29,260 nucleotides of DNA. Origin: CANLDA01 sp964021645. GTDB taxonomy: Bacteria > Pseudomonadota > Alphaproteobacteria > Rhodobacterales > Rhodobacteraceae. The notes under the pieces are model-generated. The model had not been told where the DNA came from. It did no database searches and was given only the letters and a program-made list of their open reading frames with translations. This document shows, in pieces, positions 8,561 to 15,998 of this stretch. Each line of letters opens with the position of its first letter. Position 1 is the first letter of the stretch. The stretch spans positions 1-29,260 of the forward strand of contig CAXIAD010000035.1 of the NCBI GenBank assembly GCA_964021645.1. Reading direction: 5' to 3'. A program made the translations under genes and the position numbers.

Positions 8561-9565
8561 ATGAACCTTGCAAAATTCCCCCGTGTGCGGCTGGCGCATC
8601 TTTCAACCCCGTTGGAGCATATGCCCCGATTGAGTGAAGCGCTGGGTGGGCCAGAAATCTGGATCAAACGTGACGATTGCACGGGCCTAAGCACGGGTGG
8701 CAACAAGACCCGCAAGCTGGAATATTTGATGGCCGAAGCGCAGGCGCAGGGCGCTGATATGGTGATGACGCAGGGTGCGACCCAGTCAAACCATGCGCGT
8801 CAAACCTCTGCTGCGGCGGCGAAATTGGGCATGGCTTGTCATATCCTGCTAGAGGATCGCACCGGGTATAACCACGAGAATTACAAGTTTAACGGCAACG
8901 TGCTGTTGGATCATTTGCATGGTGCAACAATGGAGCATCGCGGTGCGGGTGTTGACATGCATGCCGAGATGGAAGTTGTGGCGGATAAATTCCGGGCTGA
9001 GGGGCGCAATGTTTATACGATCCCTGGTGGCGGGTCTAATGCGACGGGCGCGCTGGGCTATGTGAATTGCGCGTTTGAGATGCTGTATCAGTTCAACGAG
9101 CTGGGCTTGAAAGTGGATCACATTGTGCATGCGACGGGCTCTGCTGGGACACAAGCGGGTCTGATCACCGGTCTAAAGGCGATGAATGCGGATATCCCAT
9201 TGTTGGGAATTGGGGTGCGCGCGCCCAAGGATAAGCAAGAAGAGAACGTCTATAATCTGGCCGTGAAAACAGCGGAAAAACTGGGATGTCCCGGTGTTGT
9301 TAAACGCGAAGATGTGGTGGCCAATACCGATTACGTTGGCCCCGGTTATGGTTTCCCCGGAGAAGATACGCTGGAAGCGATTGATATTTTCGCCAAGCAT
9401 GAAGCGATTTTGCTAGATCCGGTTTATTCCGCAAAAGGCGGCGCGGGTTTGATTGATTTGATCCGCAAGGGCCATTTCAAAAAGGGCGAGCGGGTTGTGT
9501 TCCTGCATACTGGTGGCGCGATTGGCCTGACGGGCTATACGCATTGTTTTGACGTGCCAAAATGA
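8561..9565 (+). CDS. cuyA: PLP-dependent L-cysteate sulfo-lyase / D-cysteine desulfhydrase family
   Basis: 334 residues; TTGGAG precedes the ATG. It is a fold-type II PLP enzyme: K49 in STGGNKTRKLEY is the expected Schiff-base lysine, SNHARQ lies near residue 78, and a glycine-rich PGGGSNATGALGY follows near 155. The family includes D-cysteine desulfhydrase (DcyD), ACC deaminase and CuyA. The sequence resembles the roseobacter CuyA, which cleaves L-cysteate to pyruvate, ammonium and sulfite. The HpsN-like neighbour and dedicated LysR favour CuyA. No sulfite exporter (CuyZ) or sulfite dehydrogenase is in the window. DcyD activity is the main alternative. Confidence 0.78.
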   Translation: MNLAKFPRVRLAHLSTPLEHMPRLSEALGGPEIWIKRDDCTGLSTGGNKTRKLEYLMAEAQAQGADMVMTQGATQSNHARQTSAAAAKLGMACHILLEDRTGYNHENYKFNGNVLLDHLHGATMEHRGAGVDMHAEMEVVADKFRAEGRNVYTIPGGGSNATGALGYVNCAFEMLYQFNELGLKVDHIVHATGSAGTQAGLITGLKAMNADIPLLGIGVRAPKDKQEENVYNLAVKTAEKLGCPGVVKREDVVANTDYVGPGYGFPGEDTLEAIDIFAKHEAILLDPVYSAKGGAGLIDLIRKGHFKKGERVVFLHTGGAIGLTGYTHCFDVPK

Positions 9566-10239
9566 AGCCGATTGGCATTATCGGAGGGATGGGGCCTGAG
9601 GCCACCATCCTTTTGATGCAAAAAGTGTTGCGTGCTGTTGAGGCGCGCGACGACGCAGATCATATCCCGTTAATTGTGCATCAAAATCCGGCAGTGCCGA
9701 GCCGGATTGCAGCCCTGATTGACGGGGTGGGGGATGATCCCGCACCCGTATTGCGGCAGATGGCGCAGGATTTACAGGCGTCGGGGGCAACCGCGCTGGC
9801 GATGCCGTGTAACACCGCGCATCACTATGCGCAGGCTGTGCGGCAGGCATCTGATTTGCCGTTTCTGGACATGATTGCAGAGACGACGGAGGTGTTGCGC
9901 AAAAGCGGTGCGCGCCGGATCGGGATGCTTGCGTCACCTGCGGTGCGTATGGCGAAGGTGTTTGATGCACAATTCGCCACGGCGGGGTTGGAAGCAGTGT
10001 TTCTGACGCCAGATGACGGGCTGCTAACGGTTATTCGCGCGGTTAAGGCCGGGCGTGTTGGGGCCGCGGCGGCAATGTTACCCTTGCTGGTTGAGGCCTT
10101 GATAGATGCGGGGGCGGATCATTTGTTGATCGCCTGCACAGAGCTGTCGATGCTGACGCAAGAGCTGCCGGAAACGGTGGGCTGGACCGATAGCCTGGAT
10201 TGTCTTGTGGCGCGGATCGCGCTTGAGGCGCGCGGCTGA
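9562..10239 (+). CDS. Aspartate/glutamate racemase-family protein
   Basis: 225 residues, normal for this family. Its ATG overlaps the cuyA-like stop codon (ATGA), so the two are translationally coupled. Both catalytic cysteines of the PLP-independent two-base mechanism are present: C83 in MPCNTAHHY and C192 in IACTELSML. The N-terminal GIIGGMGPEAT is typical of YgeA/aspartate racemase relatives. Cysteate is the sulfonate analogue of aspartate, so a plausible role is interconversion of D- and L-cysteate for the lyase. That is inference; aspartate or broad-specificity amino acid racemase activity is equally consistent with the motifs. Confidence 0.85.
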   Translation: MKPIGIIGGMGPEATILLMQKVLRAVEARDDADHIPLIVHQNPAVPSRIAALIDGVGDDPAPVLRQMAQDLQASGATALAMPCNTAHHYAQAVRQASDLPFLDMIAETTEVLRKSGARRIGMLASPAVRMAKVFDAQFATAGLEAVFLTPDDGLLTVIRAVKAGRVGAAAAMLPLLVEALIDAGADHLLIACTELSMLTQELPETVGWTDSLDCLVARIALEARG

Positions 10240-10569
10240 TCAGCTGTTGTTACAGCTTGCTGCGACGGTTTGACCAAAGGATTTGTAGCGTTTCCAAAAC
10301 CGTTCGTCCGAGCTGCGATCAGACATGCGGGTCTTTTCGGCCAATGCGGGATCTTTGAAAAACTTGGCGCTGCGTTTTTGTTCGCGGTTGGTCAATTCAC
10401 GGTTGGCAACCTGTTGAATGCAGCGGCACATGCTATAGGAGCGTGCCTTGCGGTCTGAACGCAGACAGGCGGTGGACATCGTGCCTGCCTCTGCGAAGAC
10501 GGCGAAAAACGGCGTGACAATGGATGCAATCACCAAGGTTTTACACCACGTATTTATGTTTGTTGTCAT
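10240..10569 (-). CDS. Small exported Cys-containing protein conserved in Rhodobacterales
   Basis: 109 residues from the ATG at 10569, chosen because it gives a clean signal peptide (MTTNINTWCKTLVIASIVTP, with cleavage near AEAG). A TTG-started longer form reaching 10707 would put a charged stretch ahead of it. The mature part has CLRSDRKARSYSMCRCIQ and then an RSAKFFKDP segment, ending with a further Cys. From memory, similar roseobacter proteins are sometimes labelled 'arginine transporter', which nothing in the sequence supports. The stop codon abuts that of the racemase with no spacer. Function unknown; periplasmic with disulfides is likely. Confidence 0.65.
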   Translation of the reverse strand: MTTNINTWCKTLVIASIVTPFFAVFAEAGTMSTACLRSDRKARSYSMCRCIQQVANRELTNREQKRSAKFFKDPALAEKTRMSDRSSDERFWKRYKSFGQTVAASCNNS

Positions 10570-10703
10570 GCCCGTGCCCTGTGTTTTCGATTGTTTGCTG
10601 CGCATCTTGGTGAACGCATGCGTGTTGCAGAGATTATGACGAAAAACAACGGCGGGTTCAATTGTTTGCGCGGCCCTAGGGCGTGTTCTTGCGCATCCCG
10701 GCG

Positions 10704-11375
10704 TCAAAAGCTTTGCCAGAGGGCGAATTTCAAACCCAGACTTTGGTTATTGGAGCCATAGGTTTGGGCCAGTAATCCGATCTGAATATAGTTATTTTTC
10801 CACAGCTTGCGCGCAAATGAGGGTGTTATGGTGATGCCCAGTTCATCCATCTGGTTTTGACGTTCCAGCGAGAGTTGCAGCATCCATTTAGTTTTGGGGG
10901 AGACGGTCAGGCCTATTGTGCCCTCCAGCTTGCCCAGCAGCGCCTTGCTGCGGATGCGTGATGTCAGGCTGGCGTCCACTGTCATCCAGCCGGAGTTGTT
11001 CTTGCGTTGAAATCCACGGCCCCAGGTGTAGGTGGCCTTTGCGACCGGCTCTGCGGAAATCAAGGTGGCGTACCAACCTAGGCCCATTTCCAAGGCAGAG
11101 CGCGCGGGGCCTTCATTTTTTGATAAAGGTATTCTGGCAAAAGCGATGCCTGTTTCCTCAACATTCGGGGTCAGTGAATAGTCAAAGCCAAGGGTCAGGC
11201 GTTTTTTGATGCCGCGTTCATAATAAAGCGAGGTATTGACCGAGACATCGCCCCCAGCGGGCGGCATTTGATAGCTGACGCTTGTCGATAGAAATTGTTC
11301 GCCCGGCTGTTTTAGCCATGGGCCAGCCTGGGCGGCGAGGGGGAGCAGTAGGAATAGGGTTACAGCGCGCAGCAT
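10704..11375 (-). CDS. Exported protein, probable small outer-membrane beta-barrel
   Basis: 223 residues. The signal peptide is clear (MLRAVTLFLLLPLAAQA, cleavage after AQA). The mature part consists of alternating polar and hydrophobic strands rich in Tyr, Trp and Gly (FLSTSVSYQMP, LTLGFDYSLTP, ALEMGLGWYATL, WMLQLSLERQ, YIQIGLLAQTYG) and ends with an aromatic residue (ALWQSF), the usual beta-barrel C-terminal signature. This suggests 8-10 outer-membrane strands. I do not recognise a named family. It lies upstream of the small exported protein on the same strand and may be co-transcribed with it. Confidence 0.7.
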   Translation of the reverse strand: MLRAVTLFLLLPLAAQAGPWLKQPGEQFLSTSVSYQMPPAGGDVSVNTSLYYERGIKKRLTLGFDYSLTPNVEETGIAFARIPLSKNEGPARSALEMGLGWYATLISAEPVAKATYTWGRGFQRKNNSGWMTVDASLTSRIRSKALLGKLEGTIGLTVSPKTKWMLQLSLERQNQMDELGITITPSFARKLWKNNYIQIGLLAQTYGSNNQSLGLKFALWQSF

Positions 11376-11516
11376 CGGGCCTCCGATCTTAATGAATCGG
11401 CGAAGATGATGAACAAAGAGTTAACGGCGCCTTGTAGCTGGGTTCAGCTGTTTGCCGACATTTTTCTGGTGCGAGGGGGGCGGTGCCCCTAAGCTGAAGA
11501 AAAAGAGGAGAGGCCC

Positions 11517-11834
11517 ATGCCCACCATCACCAAAGACGCCAACCTGCAAACTGTCATCACCACATTCGAGACAACGCCGGGCACCTGCGAAGACCTGATG
11601 GACGCGCTAACAGCCGCATATGACACATGTATTTCCAAACAACCGGGGTTTATTTCGGCAGGGTTACATGTGAATGACGCCCAGACACGCATCGCGAATT
11701 ACAGCCAATGGCAGCGGCGCGAGGATTTTCAAGCGATGCTGCGCACGCCCGAAATGCGCGAACGTAATCGCAAGATCAATGAGATGTGCAAAAGCTTTGA
11801 GCCGGTGATGTATGAGGTTGCTGGCACCTATTAA
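11517..11834 (+). CDS. Antibiotic biosynthesis monooxygenase (ABM) domain protein
   Basis: 105 residues, a single ABM ferredoxin-like fold; AGAGGAGAGG precedes the ATG. The core features are a long first helix (CEDLMDALTAAYDTCISKQP), the strand GFISAGLHVNDAQTRIANYS and W-containing SQWQRREDF. Members are small dimeric proteins that act as cofactor-free monooxygenases, haem-degrading enzymes or stress proteins; without further context the substrate cannot be given. It stands alone and is followed by a repeat-rich segment and a strong hairpin terminator. Confidence 0.8.
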   Translation: MPTITKDANLQTVITTFETTPGTCEDLMDALTAAYDTCISKQPGFISAGLHVNDAQTRIANYSQWQRREDFQAMLRTPEMRERNRKINEMCKSFEPVMYEVAGTY

Positions 11835-11903
11835 GGCGTGATTACGCAACGCGCGCGGCCCCTTTGGTTAAACTTGGTTAAGAAAGCGTGACCGCGCCGC
11901 GAC

Positions 11904-11938
11904 GTACAAAACGTACAAAACAGGGTGGGGTTTTGTAC
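11904..11938. repeat. GTACAAAAC repeats, two direct plus one inverted
   Basis: GTACAAAAC occurs in tandem at 11904-11912 and 11913-11921, and its exact reverse complement GTTTTGTAC is at 11930-11938, leaving an 8-base loop AGGGTGGG. The two outer copies could form a 9 bp hairpin, or the set could be a protein-binding site. It lies 70 bp after the ABM stop codon and upstream of the terminator, where no start codon needs an operator. Confidence 0.6.
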
Positions 11939-11953
11939 AAGATTTATACAGCA

Positions 11954-11990
11954 AATGGGCAGGCGGTGTTGCGCCTGCCCATTGTGTTTT
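11954..11990 (+). terminator. Strong intrinsic terminator after the ABM gene
   Basis: AATGGGCAGGCG (11954-11965), a 6-base loop, then the exact complement CGCCTGCCCATT (11972-11983) form a perfect 12 bp stem. GTGTTTT follows, consistent with a terminator reading rightward. It separates the ABM gene from the lipoprotein gene that converges on it. The U-tract is short. Confidence 0.7.
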
Positions 11991-12014
11991 GACCGTATCG
12001 CCGACCGTATCGCC
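11991..12014. repeat. Tandem 12 bp duplication
   Basis: GACCGTATCGCC occurs twice back to back (11991-12002 and 12003-12014), between the terminator and the end of the lipoprotein gene. It looks like a small slippage duplication; no function is evident. Confidence 0.7.
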
Positions 12015-12035
12015 GGATGAAATCAGGCGGCGAGT

Positions 12036-12404
12036 TTAGGTCGCGAGTTTCGGGGCAAACTGGCGGCAACTGTTGCCCTGATAAGAGCTGGTTTGCACAC
12101 GGCCCCGTTTAAGAGCCGCCGTATAGGTGCAGCTATTTGTGACGCGATACGAGTGATAGTTGACGATCTGTGATTGACCGTTGACGACACCGTAAATCGG
12201 CGTGGTCTGGGTATAGGTATGCGAATAGACCCAAACCGCCTGCGTCGCGGATTTCTGACGAGGGGCACCAATACGCGCGGCAACCTCGGCAATCGTTTTA
12301 CCGTTGAATTGGGTTTCGCGAGCCAGACGCTCCTCTTCGGTTTCACCACAAGCGGTGAGGGTGAGCGCGGCAATGGCGAGGGTGAATAGGGCGATACGTT
12401 TCAT
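12036..12404 (-). CDS. Small lipoprotein with BamE/SmpA-like fold
   Basis: 122 residues with a lipoprotein signal peptide ending in the lipobox LTAC (Cys19), so the mature protein should be lipid-anchored in the envelope. The segment GKTIAEVAARIGAPRQKSAT, then VWVYSH, follows the BamE/SmpA/OmlA pattern of helix, G-x-P turn and a Trp-Tyr strand. Two late cysteines (TNSCTY and QGNSCRQF) could form a disulfide. AGAGG precedes the ATG. It lies next to uvrB on the same strand, 87 bp downstream-to-upstream, with no functional link apparent. It is probably not BamE itself, which differs in its C-terminus. Confidence 0.75.
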   Translation of the reverse strand: MKRIALFTLAIAALTLTACGETEEERLARETQFNGKTIAEVAARIGAPRQKSATQAVWVYSHTYTQTTPIYGVVNGQSQIVNYHSYRVTNSCTYTAALKRGRVQTSSYQGNSCRQFAPKLAT

Positions 12405-12491
12405 GGGAGCCTCTTGTGGGAAAATGTTGGTGCTAGATTACAGGTTGGGAAGTGGGCCGCAACCAGAAGTATATCGAGGGGCAGACTGTGG

Positions 12492-14699
12492 TCATCGTCC
12501 CCGCCGTTTCACATTGCCGCCGCGTTGGCCGGGGCGGCCTGCGGTGGAGCGGCCTTTGGATTTTACGGCGGCTTCGCTTATGGCTTCTACGGCGGATTGG
12601 CGGGCAAGGGGATCGTCTGAGATGGCGAGGTCGACGGCCTCTAGGCGTTTTACCTCGTCGCGCAGGCGGGCGGCTTCCTCAAATTCTAGGTTTTCCGCCG
12701 CCTTGCGCATGTCGTCGCGCAGGCCTGTCAGGTGGGCCTTGAGGTTGGCGCCATGCATCGGTTTGTCGATGGTGGCGGTGACGCGGGCCATGTCGGTATC
12801 GCCTTTGTAGAGACCTGCAAGCACATCCTCGACGTTCTTTTTGACGGTGGTGGGCGTGATGCCGTGTTTCGTATTATAGGCGATCTGTTTGTCGCGGCGG
12901 CGATCTGTTTCGCCAAGCGCGCGCTCCATCGAGCCGGTGACGCGGTCGGCGTACATGATGACGCGCCCCTCGGCATTACGGGCCGCACGGCCAATGGTCT
13001 GGATGAGGGAGGTTTCAGAGCGCAAGAACCCCTCTTTGTCGGCATCAAGAATGGCGACGAGGCCGCATTCGGGGATATCCAGCCCCTCGCGCAGAAGGTT
13101 GATACCGATCAGCACATCAAAGGCGCCAAGCCGCAGATCGCGCAGGATTTCGATGCGTTCCAACGTGTCGATTTCGGAGTGCATGTAGCGGACCTTGATG
13201 CCCTGATCGTGCATGTATTCGGTCAGATCCTCGGACATGCGTTTGGTCAAGGTGGTGACAAGGGTGCGGAAACCAGCGGCGGTGACGCGGCGCACCTCGT
13301 CCAGCAAATCATCGACCTGCGTTTCGACGGGGCGGATTTCGATCATGGGGTCAAGCAGGCCGGTGGGGCGAATGACCTGTTCGGTGAAAACGCCGCCTGT
13401 TTGCTCCATCTCCCATTTGGAAGGGGTGGCGGAAACAAAGACGGATTGCGGGCGCATCGCATCCCATTCCTCAAATTTCAGAGGGCGGTTATCCATGCAG
13501 GAGGGCAGGCGGAAGCCGTGTTCCGCGAGGGTGGATTTGCGACGGTGGTCACCTTTGTACATGCCGCCGATCTGGGGCACGGAGACGTGGGATTCATCGG
13601 CAAACACGATGGCGTTGTCGGGGATGAATTCAAACAGGGTCGGGGGTGGTTCACCCGGTGCGCGCCCTGTGAGGTAACGGGAATAGTTTTCGATGCCGTT
13701 GCAGAAACCCTGCGCCTCGATCATCTCGATGTCAAAGTTGGTGCGCTGTTCAAGGCGCTGTGCCTCTAGCAGTTTATGTTCCGAGACCAGTTGATCAAGG
13801 CGCATGCGCAGCTCGGCTTTTATGTTGATCACGGCCTGTTGCAGCGTGGGTTTGGGCGTGACGTAATGCGAATTGGCGTAGACGCGGATTTTGTCGAAGG
13901 TATCGGTTTTTTGGCCAGTTAGGGGATCGAATTCGGTGATGCCCTCTAGTTCCTCGCCAAAGAAGGAGAGGCGCCATGCGCGATCCTCAAGGTGGGCGGG
14001 GAAGATTTCGAGGCTATCGCCGCGCACGCGAAAGCTGCCGCGGGTAAAGGCCTGATCGTTGCGTTTGTATTGTTGCGCCACGAGATCGGCCATAACGGAG
14101 CGTTGGTTGTATTCGGCCCCGACGATCAAATCCTGAGTCATGGCGGAGTAGGTTTCGACCGACCCAATACCGTAGATGCAGGAGACCGAGGCCACGATAA
14201 TCACGTCATCGCGTTCCAGCAAGGATCGCGTGGCGGAGTGGCGCATGCGGTCGATTTGTTCGTTAATCTGGCTTTCTTTTTCTATGTAGGTGTCAGAGCG
14301 GGCGACATAGGCCTCTGGCTGATAATAGTCATAGAAAGAGACGAAATATTCGACGGAGTTATCCGGGAAGAAGCCCTTAAATTCGCCATAAAGCTGGGCG
14401 GCGAGGGTTTTGTTGGGGGCTAGGATGATGGCGGGGCGTTGGGTTTGTTCAATCACCTTGGCCATGGTGAAGGTTTTGCCCGTGCCTGTCGCGCCCAAAA
14501 GCACCTGATCGCGTTCGCCGTCCACCACCCCTTGGGAGAGTTCGGCGATGGCAGTAGGTTGATCGCCCGCCGGGTCAAAATCCGTCGCCATGACAAAGCG
14601 TTTACCGCCCTCCAGCTTAACGCGGGCGGTTCTGCTGGTGGAGCCGCTGGGCGTTGAGGTCATGGTCGCGGGGGAACTATCGGAATGGACGTGGGGCAT
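12492..14699 (-). CDS. uvrB: Excinuclease ABC subunit UvrB
   Basis: 735 residues, slightly longer than E. coli UvrB because of a low-complexity N-terminal extension of about 30 residues and a basic C-terminal tail (GRPGQRGGNVKRRGR). Walker A GATGTGKT is at 69-76, the DNA-clamping beta-hairpin region with YYQPEAYV at about 121-145, and the Walker B-like DESH at 368-371. The UVR motif that binds UvrC is at about 656-690 (DDMRKAAENLEFEEAARLRD). UvrB receives damaged DNA from UvrA, unwinds locally and recruits UvrC in nucleotide excision repair. AAGGA precedes the start. A LexA-like box lies upstream. Confidence 0.97.
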   Translation of the reverse strand: MPHVHSDSSPATMTSTPSGSTSRTARVKLEGGKRFVMATDFDPAGDQPTAIAELSQGVVDGERDQVLLGATGTGKTFTMAKVIEQTQRPAIILAPNKTLAAQLYGEFKGFFPDNSVEYFVSFYDYYQPEAYVARSDTYIEKESQINEQIDRMRHSATRSLLERDDVIIVASVSCIYGIGSVETYSAMTQDLIVGAEYNQRSVMADLVAQQYKRNDQAFTRGSFRVRGDSLEIFPAHLEDRAWRLSFFGEELEGITEFDPLTGQKTDTFDKIRVYANSHYVTPKPTLQQAVINIKAELRMRLDQLVSEHKLLEAQRLEQRTNFDIEMIEAQGFCNGIENYSRYLTGRAPGEPPPTLFEFIPDNAIVFADESHVSVPQIGGMYKGDHRRKSTLAEHGFRLPSCMDNRPLKFEEWDAMRPQSVFVSATPSKWEMEQTGGVFTEQVIRPTGLLDPMIEIRPVETQVDDLLDEVRRVTAAGFRTLVTTLTKRMSEDLTEYMHDQGIKVRYMHSEIDTLERIEILRDLRLGAFDVLIGINLLREGLDIPECGLVAILDADKEGFLRSETSLIQTIGRAARNAEGRVIMYADRVTGSMERALGETDRRRDKQIAYNTKHGITPTTVKKNVEDVLAGLYKGDTDMARVTATIDKPMHGANLKAHLTGLRDDMRKAAENLEFEEAARLRDEVKRLEAVDLAISDDPLARQSAVEAISEAAVKSKGRSTAGRPGQRGGNVKRRGR

Positions 14700-14732
14700 C
14701 TGGGAATCCTTCTGGCGGGTCTAGATTGGCGC

Positions 14733-14747
14733 GTTCTGCGTTTGTTT
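14733..14747. promoter_or_regulatory. LexA-like box upstream of uvrB
   Basis: GTTC-TGCGTTT-GTTT matches the alphaproteobacterial LexA consensus GTTC-N7-GTTC with one mismatch. It lies 34 bp from the uvrB start codon, a position able to block the promoter. SOS control of uvrB is known in other bacteria; here it is inferred from this site alone. Confidence 0.45.
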
Positions 14748-14898
14748 CAAGGGCGAAATGAACCCTGCTGCCAAATATTGTCATCAAGATCGGGGGAAAT
14801 GTCGCGCGTGCAGGGGCGGCTTAAACGCAAAAGCAACCAATAGGCGGTATTTCTATGCTTGTTCAACGCGGGGAAATCTCCGATAAAGCGGACAAGCC

Positions 14899-14904
14899 TA
14901 TAAT
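14899..14904 (+). promoter_or_regulatory. Candidate -10 box for the complex I subunit gene
   Basis: A perfect TATAAT lies 71 bp upstream of the start codon at 14976. No good -35 hexamer is found at 16-18 bp, so this is a partial match only. Confidence 0.35.
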
Positions 14905-14975
14905 CATTTTATGGGGCACTACGTTTCGACCTCGCCTTGTTGGTGGTTTGGTTCGAGACGCTTAAGGAGACGATT

Positions 14976-15287
14976 ATGATTGCACGTATCTATCAGCCTG
15001 CGCGTAACGCGATGACCTCGGGTGCGGCCAAGACCAAAACGTGGGTGTTGGAATATACGGCTGCGTCGGCGCGGGATGTTGACCCGTTGATGGGTTGGAC
15101 CAGCAGCGACGATATGCAATCACAAGTCAAACTGAGCTTTGCCAATAAAGAGGCCGCTGTTGAATATGCCAAGGAGCATAACATTCAAGCGCAGGTCACA
15201 GAGCCACAAACACGCAAGCCAAATATCCGCATGCGCGGCTATGCTGAAAATTTTGCCAACGACCGCAAGGGTCCGTGGACGCATTAA
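14976..15287 (+). CDS. NADH dehydrogenase accessory subunit, NDUFS4-like (ETC complex I subunit conserved region)
   Basis: 103 residues from the ATG at 14976, chosen because AAGGAG stands seven bases ahead of it; an upstream ATG at 14937 would add 13 residues without a ribosome site. The sequence fits the NDUFS4/AQDQ 18 kDa family: ARIYQPARNAMTSG at the N-terminus, KTWVLEY, then PLMGWTSSDDM, and the helix SFANKEAAVEYAKEHNI. Alphaproteobacteria carry this supernumerary complex I subunit away from the nuo operon. It is expected to associate with the peripheral arm on the cytoplasmic side of the inner membrane. The C-terminal NDRKGPWTH is also typical. Confidence 0.9.
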   Translation: MIARIYQPARNAMTSGAAKTKTWVLEYTAASARDVDPLMGWTSSDDMQSQVKLSFANKEAAVEYAKEHNIQAQVTEPQTRKPNIRMRGYAENFANDRKGPWTH

Positions 15288-15389
15288 GGCGTTTCAAGCC
15301 AGGCTTGGGTCTGCAATTCAACGCCAAATTCCGGGCCAAACGGTTGGTCTGCGACATGCATAATCGGGCTGAATCGTGGTCCTGATGTG

Positions 15390-15421
15390 AAACCCGCCCC
15401 GTGGCGGGTTTTGTTGTTTTT
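15390..15421 (+). terminator. Intrinsic terminator downstream of the complex I subunit gene
   Basis: AAACCCGCC (15390-15398), loop CCGT, GGCGGGTTT (15403-15411) and a T-rich TGTTGTTTTT tail form a classic rightward terminator about 100 bp after the NDUFS4-like stop. Two smaller hairpins precede it: CAAGCC-A-GGCTTG (15295-15307), and CCAA-ACGG-TTGG shortly after. Confidence 0.8.
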
Positions 15422-15448
15422 GACAAGCGATTCAAGGTGTACTATCGT
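15420..15448 (+). promoter_or_regulatory. Sigma70-type promoter of the HlyC-like/Hint operon
   Basis: A perfect -35 TTGACA (15420-15425), 17 bases, then TATCGT (15443-15448, four of six matches to TATAAT). It begins in the T-tract of the preceding terminator and would start transcription near 15455, about 28 bases before the ATG at 15483. Confidence 0.5.
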
Positions 15449-15482
15449 TTAAGTAGACCCATAAACAATCGGGCAGAGCAGT

Positions 15483-15989
15483 ATGAACGGGCGCACCCAA
15501 AGTGCAGTAACCCTACCGGGACAGTCGGTGGGGCCAAGTGATGAACACCTTCTTGCTATGGGCAAGTTGCAATTTTTGGCGTCCTTTTGTCCGTTACATT
15601 CGAAATTTCCGTCTGCGGCGCTGGGCCGGTTGTTTTATCCGGCGATTAACCATGATTGCGTGCGCTTCTTTGATAACGAAGATGGCAAGACCTGTGCGGC
15701 GTTAATCTGGGCGCGGCTGTCCGATGATGTGAGCGAGCGGATGATCTATGATCGTGCGCCACCACAGCCGGATGAATGGGCCAGCGGGCATAACCTGTGG
15801 TTTCTGGATTTACTGGCTCCTTTTGGGCATGCAGGGCAAGTGGCGCGCCATATTGCCCGCAAACCACCTGAGGGGCCGTTCTTTTTCGCGCGGATCAATG
15901 CAAAGGGCGAAGTGCGCAAAGTGGTTCAGGGCGATGCATCACAGCGCCAAGGGCGACGGATGCAGGCATTTCGGTTGAAAGAGGGATAG
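15483..15989 (+). CDS. RTX toxin-activating lysine acyltransferase family protein (HlyC-like)
   Basis: 168 residues, the length of HlyC. Family landmarks align throughout: H39 in the CPLH motif (SPLH in HlyC, catalytic H23), PAINHD (PAIQAN in HlyC), an EWASGHNLWF segment, and D109 in WFLDLLAPFG (HlyC D92). The His-Asp spacing is 70 residues versus 69 in HlyC. HlyC-type enzymes move a fatty acyl chain from acyl-ACP to internal lysines of RTX protoxins in the cytoplasm. The Ser of HlyC SPLH is Cys here. Nine bases separate it from the VCBS-Hint gene, so the two form one operon. No RTX toxin gene is in the window. Confidence 0.82.
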   Translation: MNGRTQSAVTLPGQSVGPSDEHLLAMGKLQFLASFCPLHSKFPSAALGRLFYPAINHDCVRFFDNEDGKTCAALIWARLSDDVSERMIYDRAPPQPDEWASGHNLWFLDLLAPFGHAGQVARHIARKPPEGPFFFARINAKGEVRKVVQGDASQRQGRRMQAFRLKEG

Positions 15990-15998
15990 GGGCGAAAC

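Noticed and set aside
12732..13769. 345-codon plus-strand open frame opposite uvrB
   Set aside because: Antisense of a highly conserved gene, with no recognisable domain or ribosome site.
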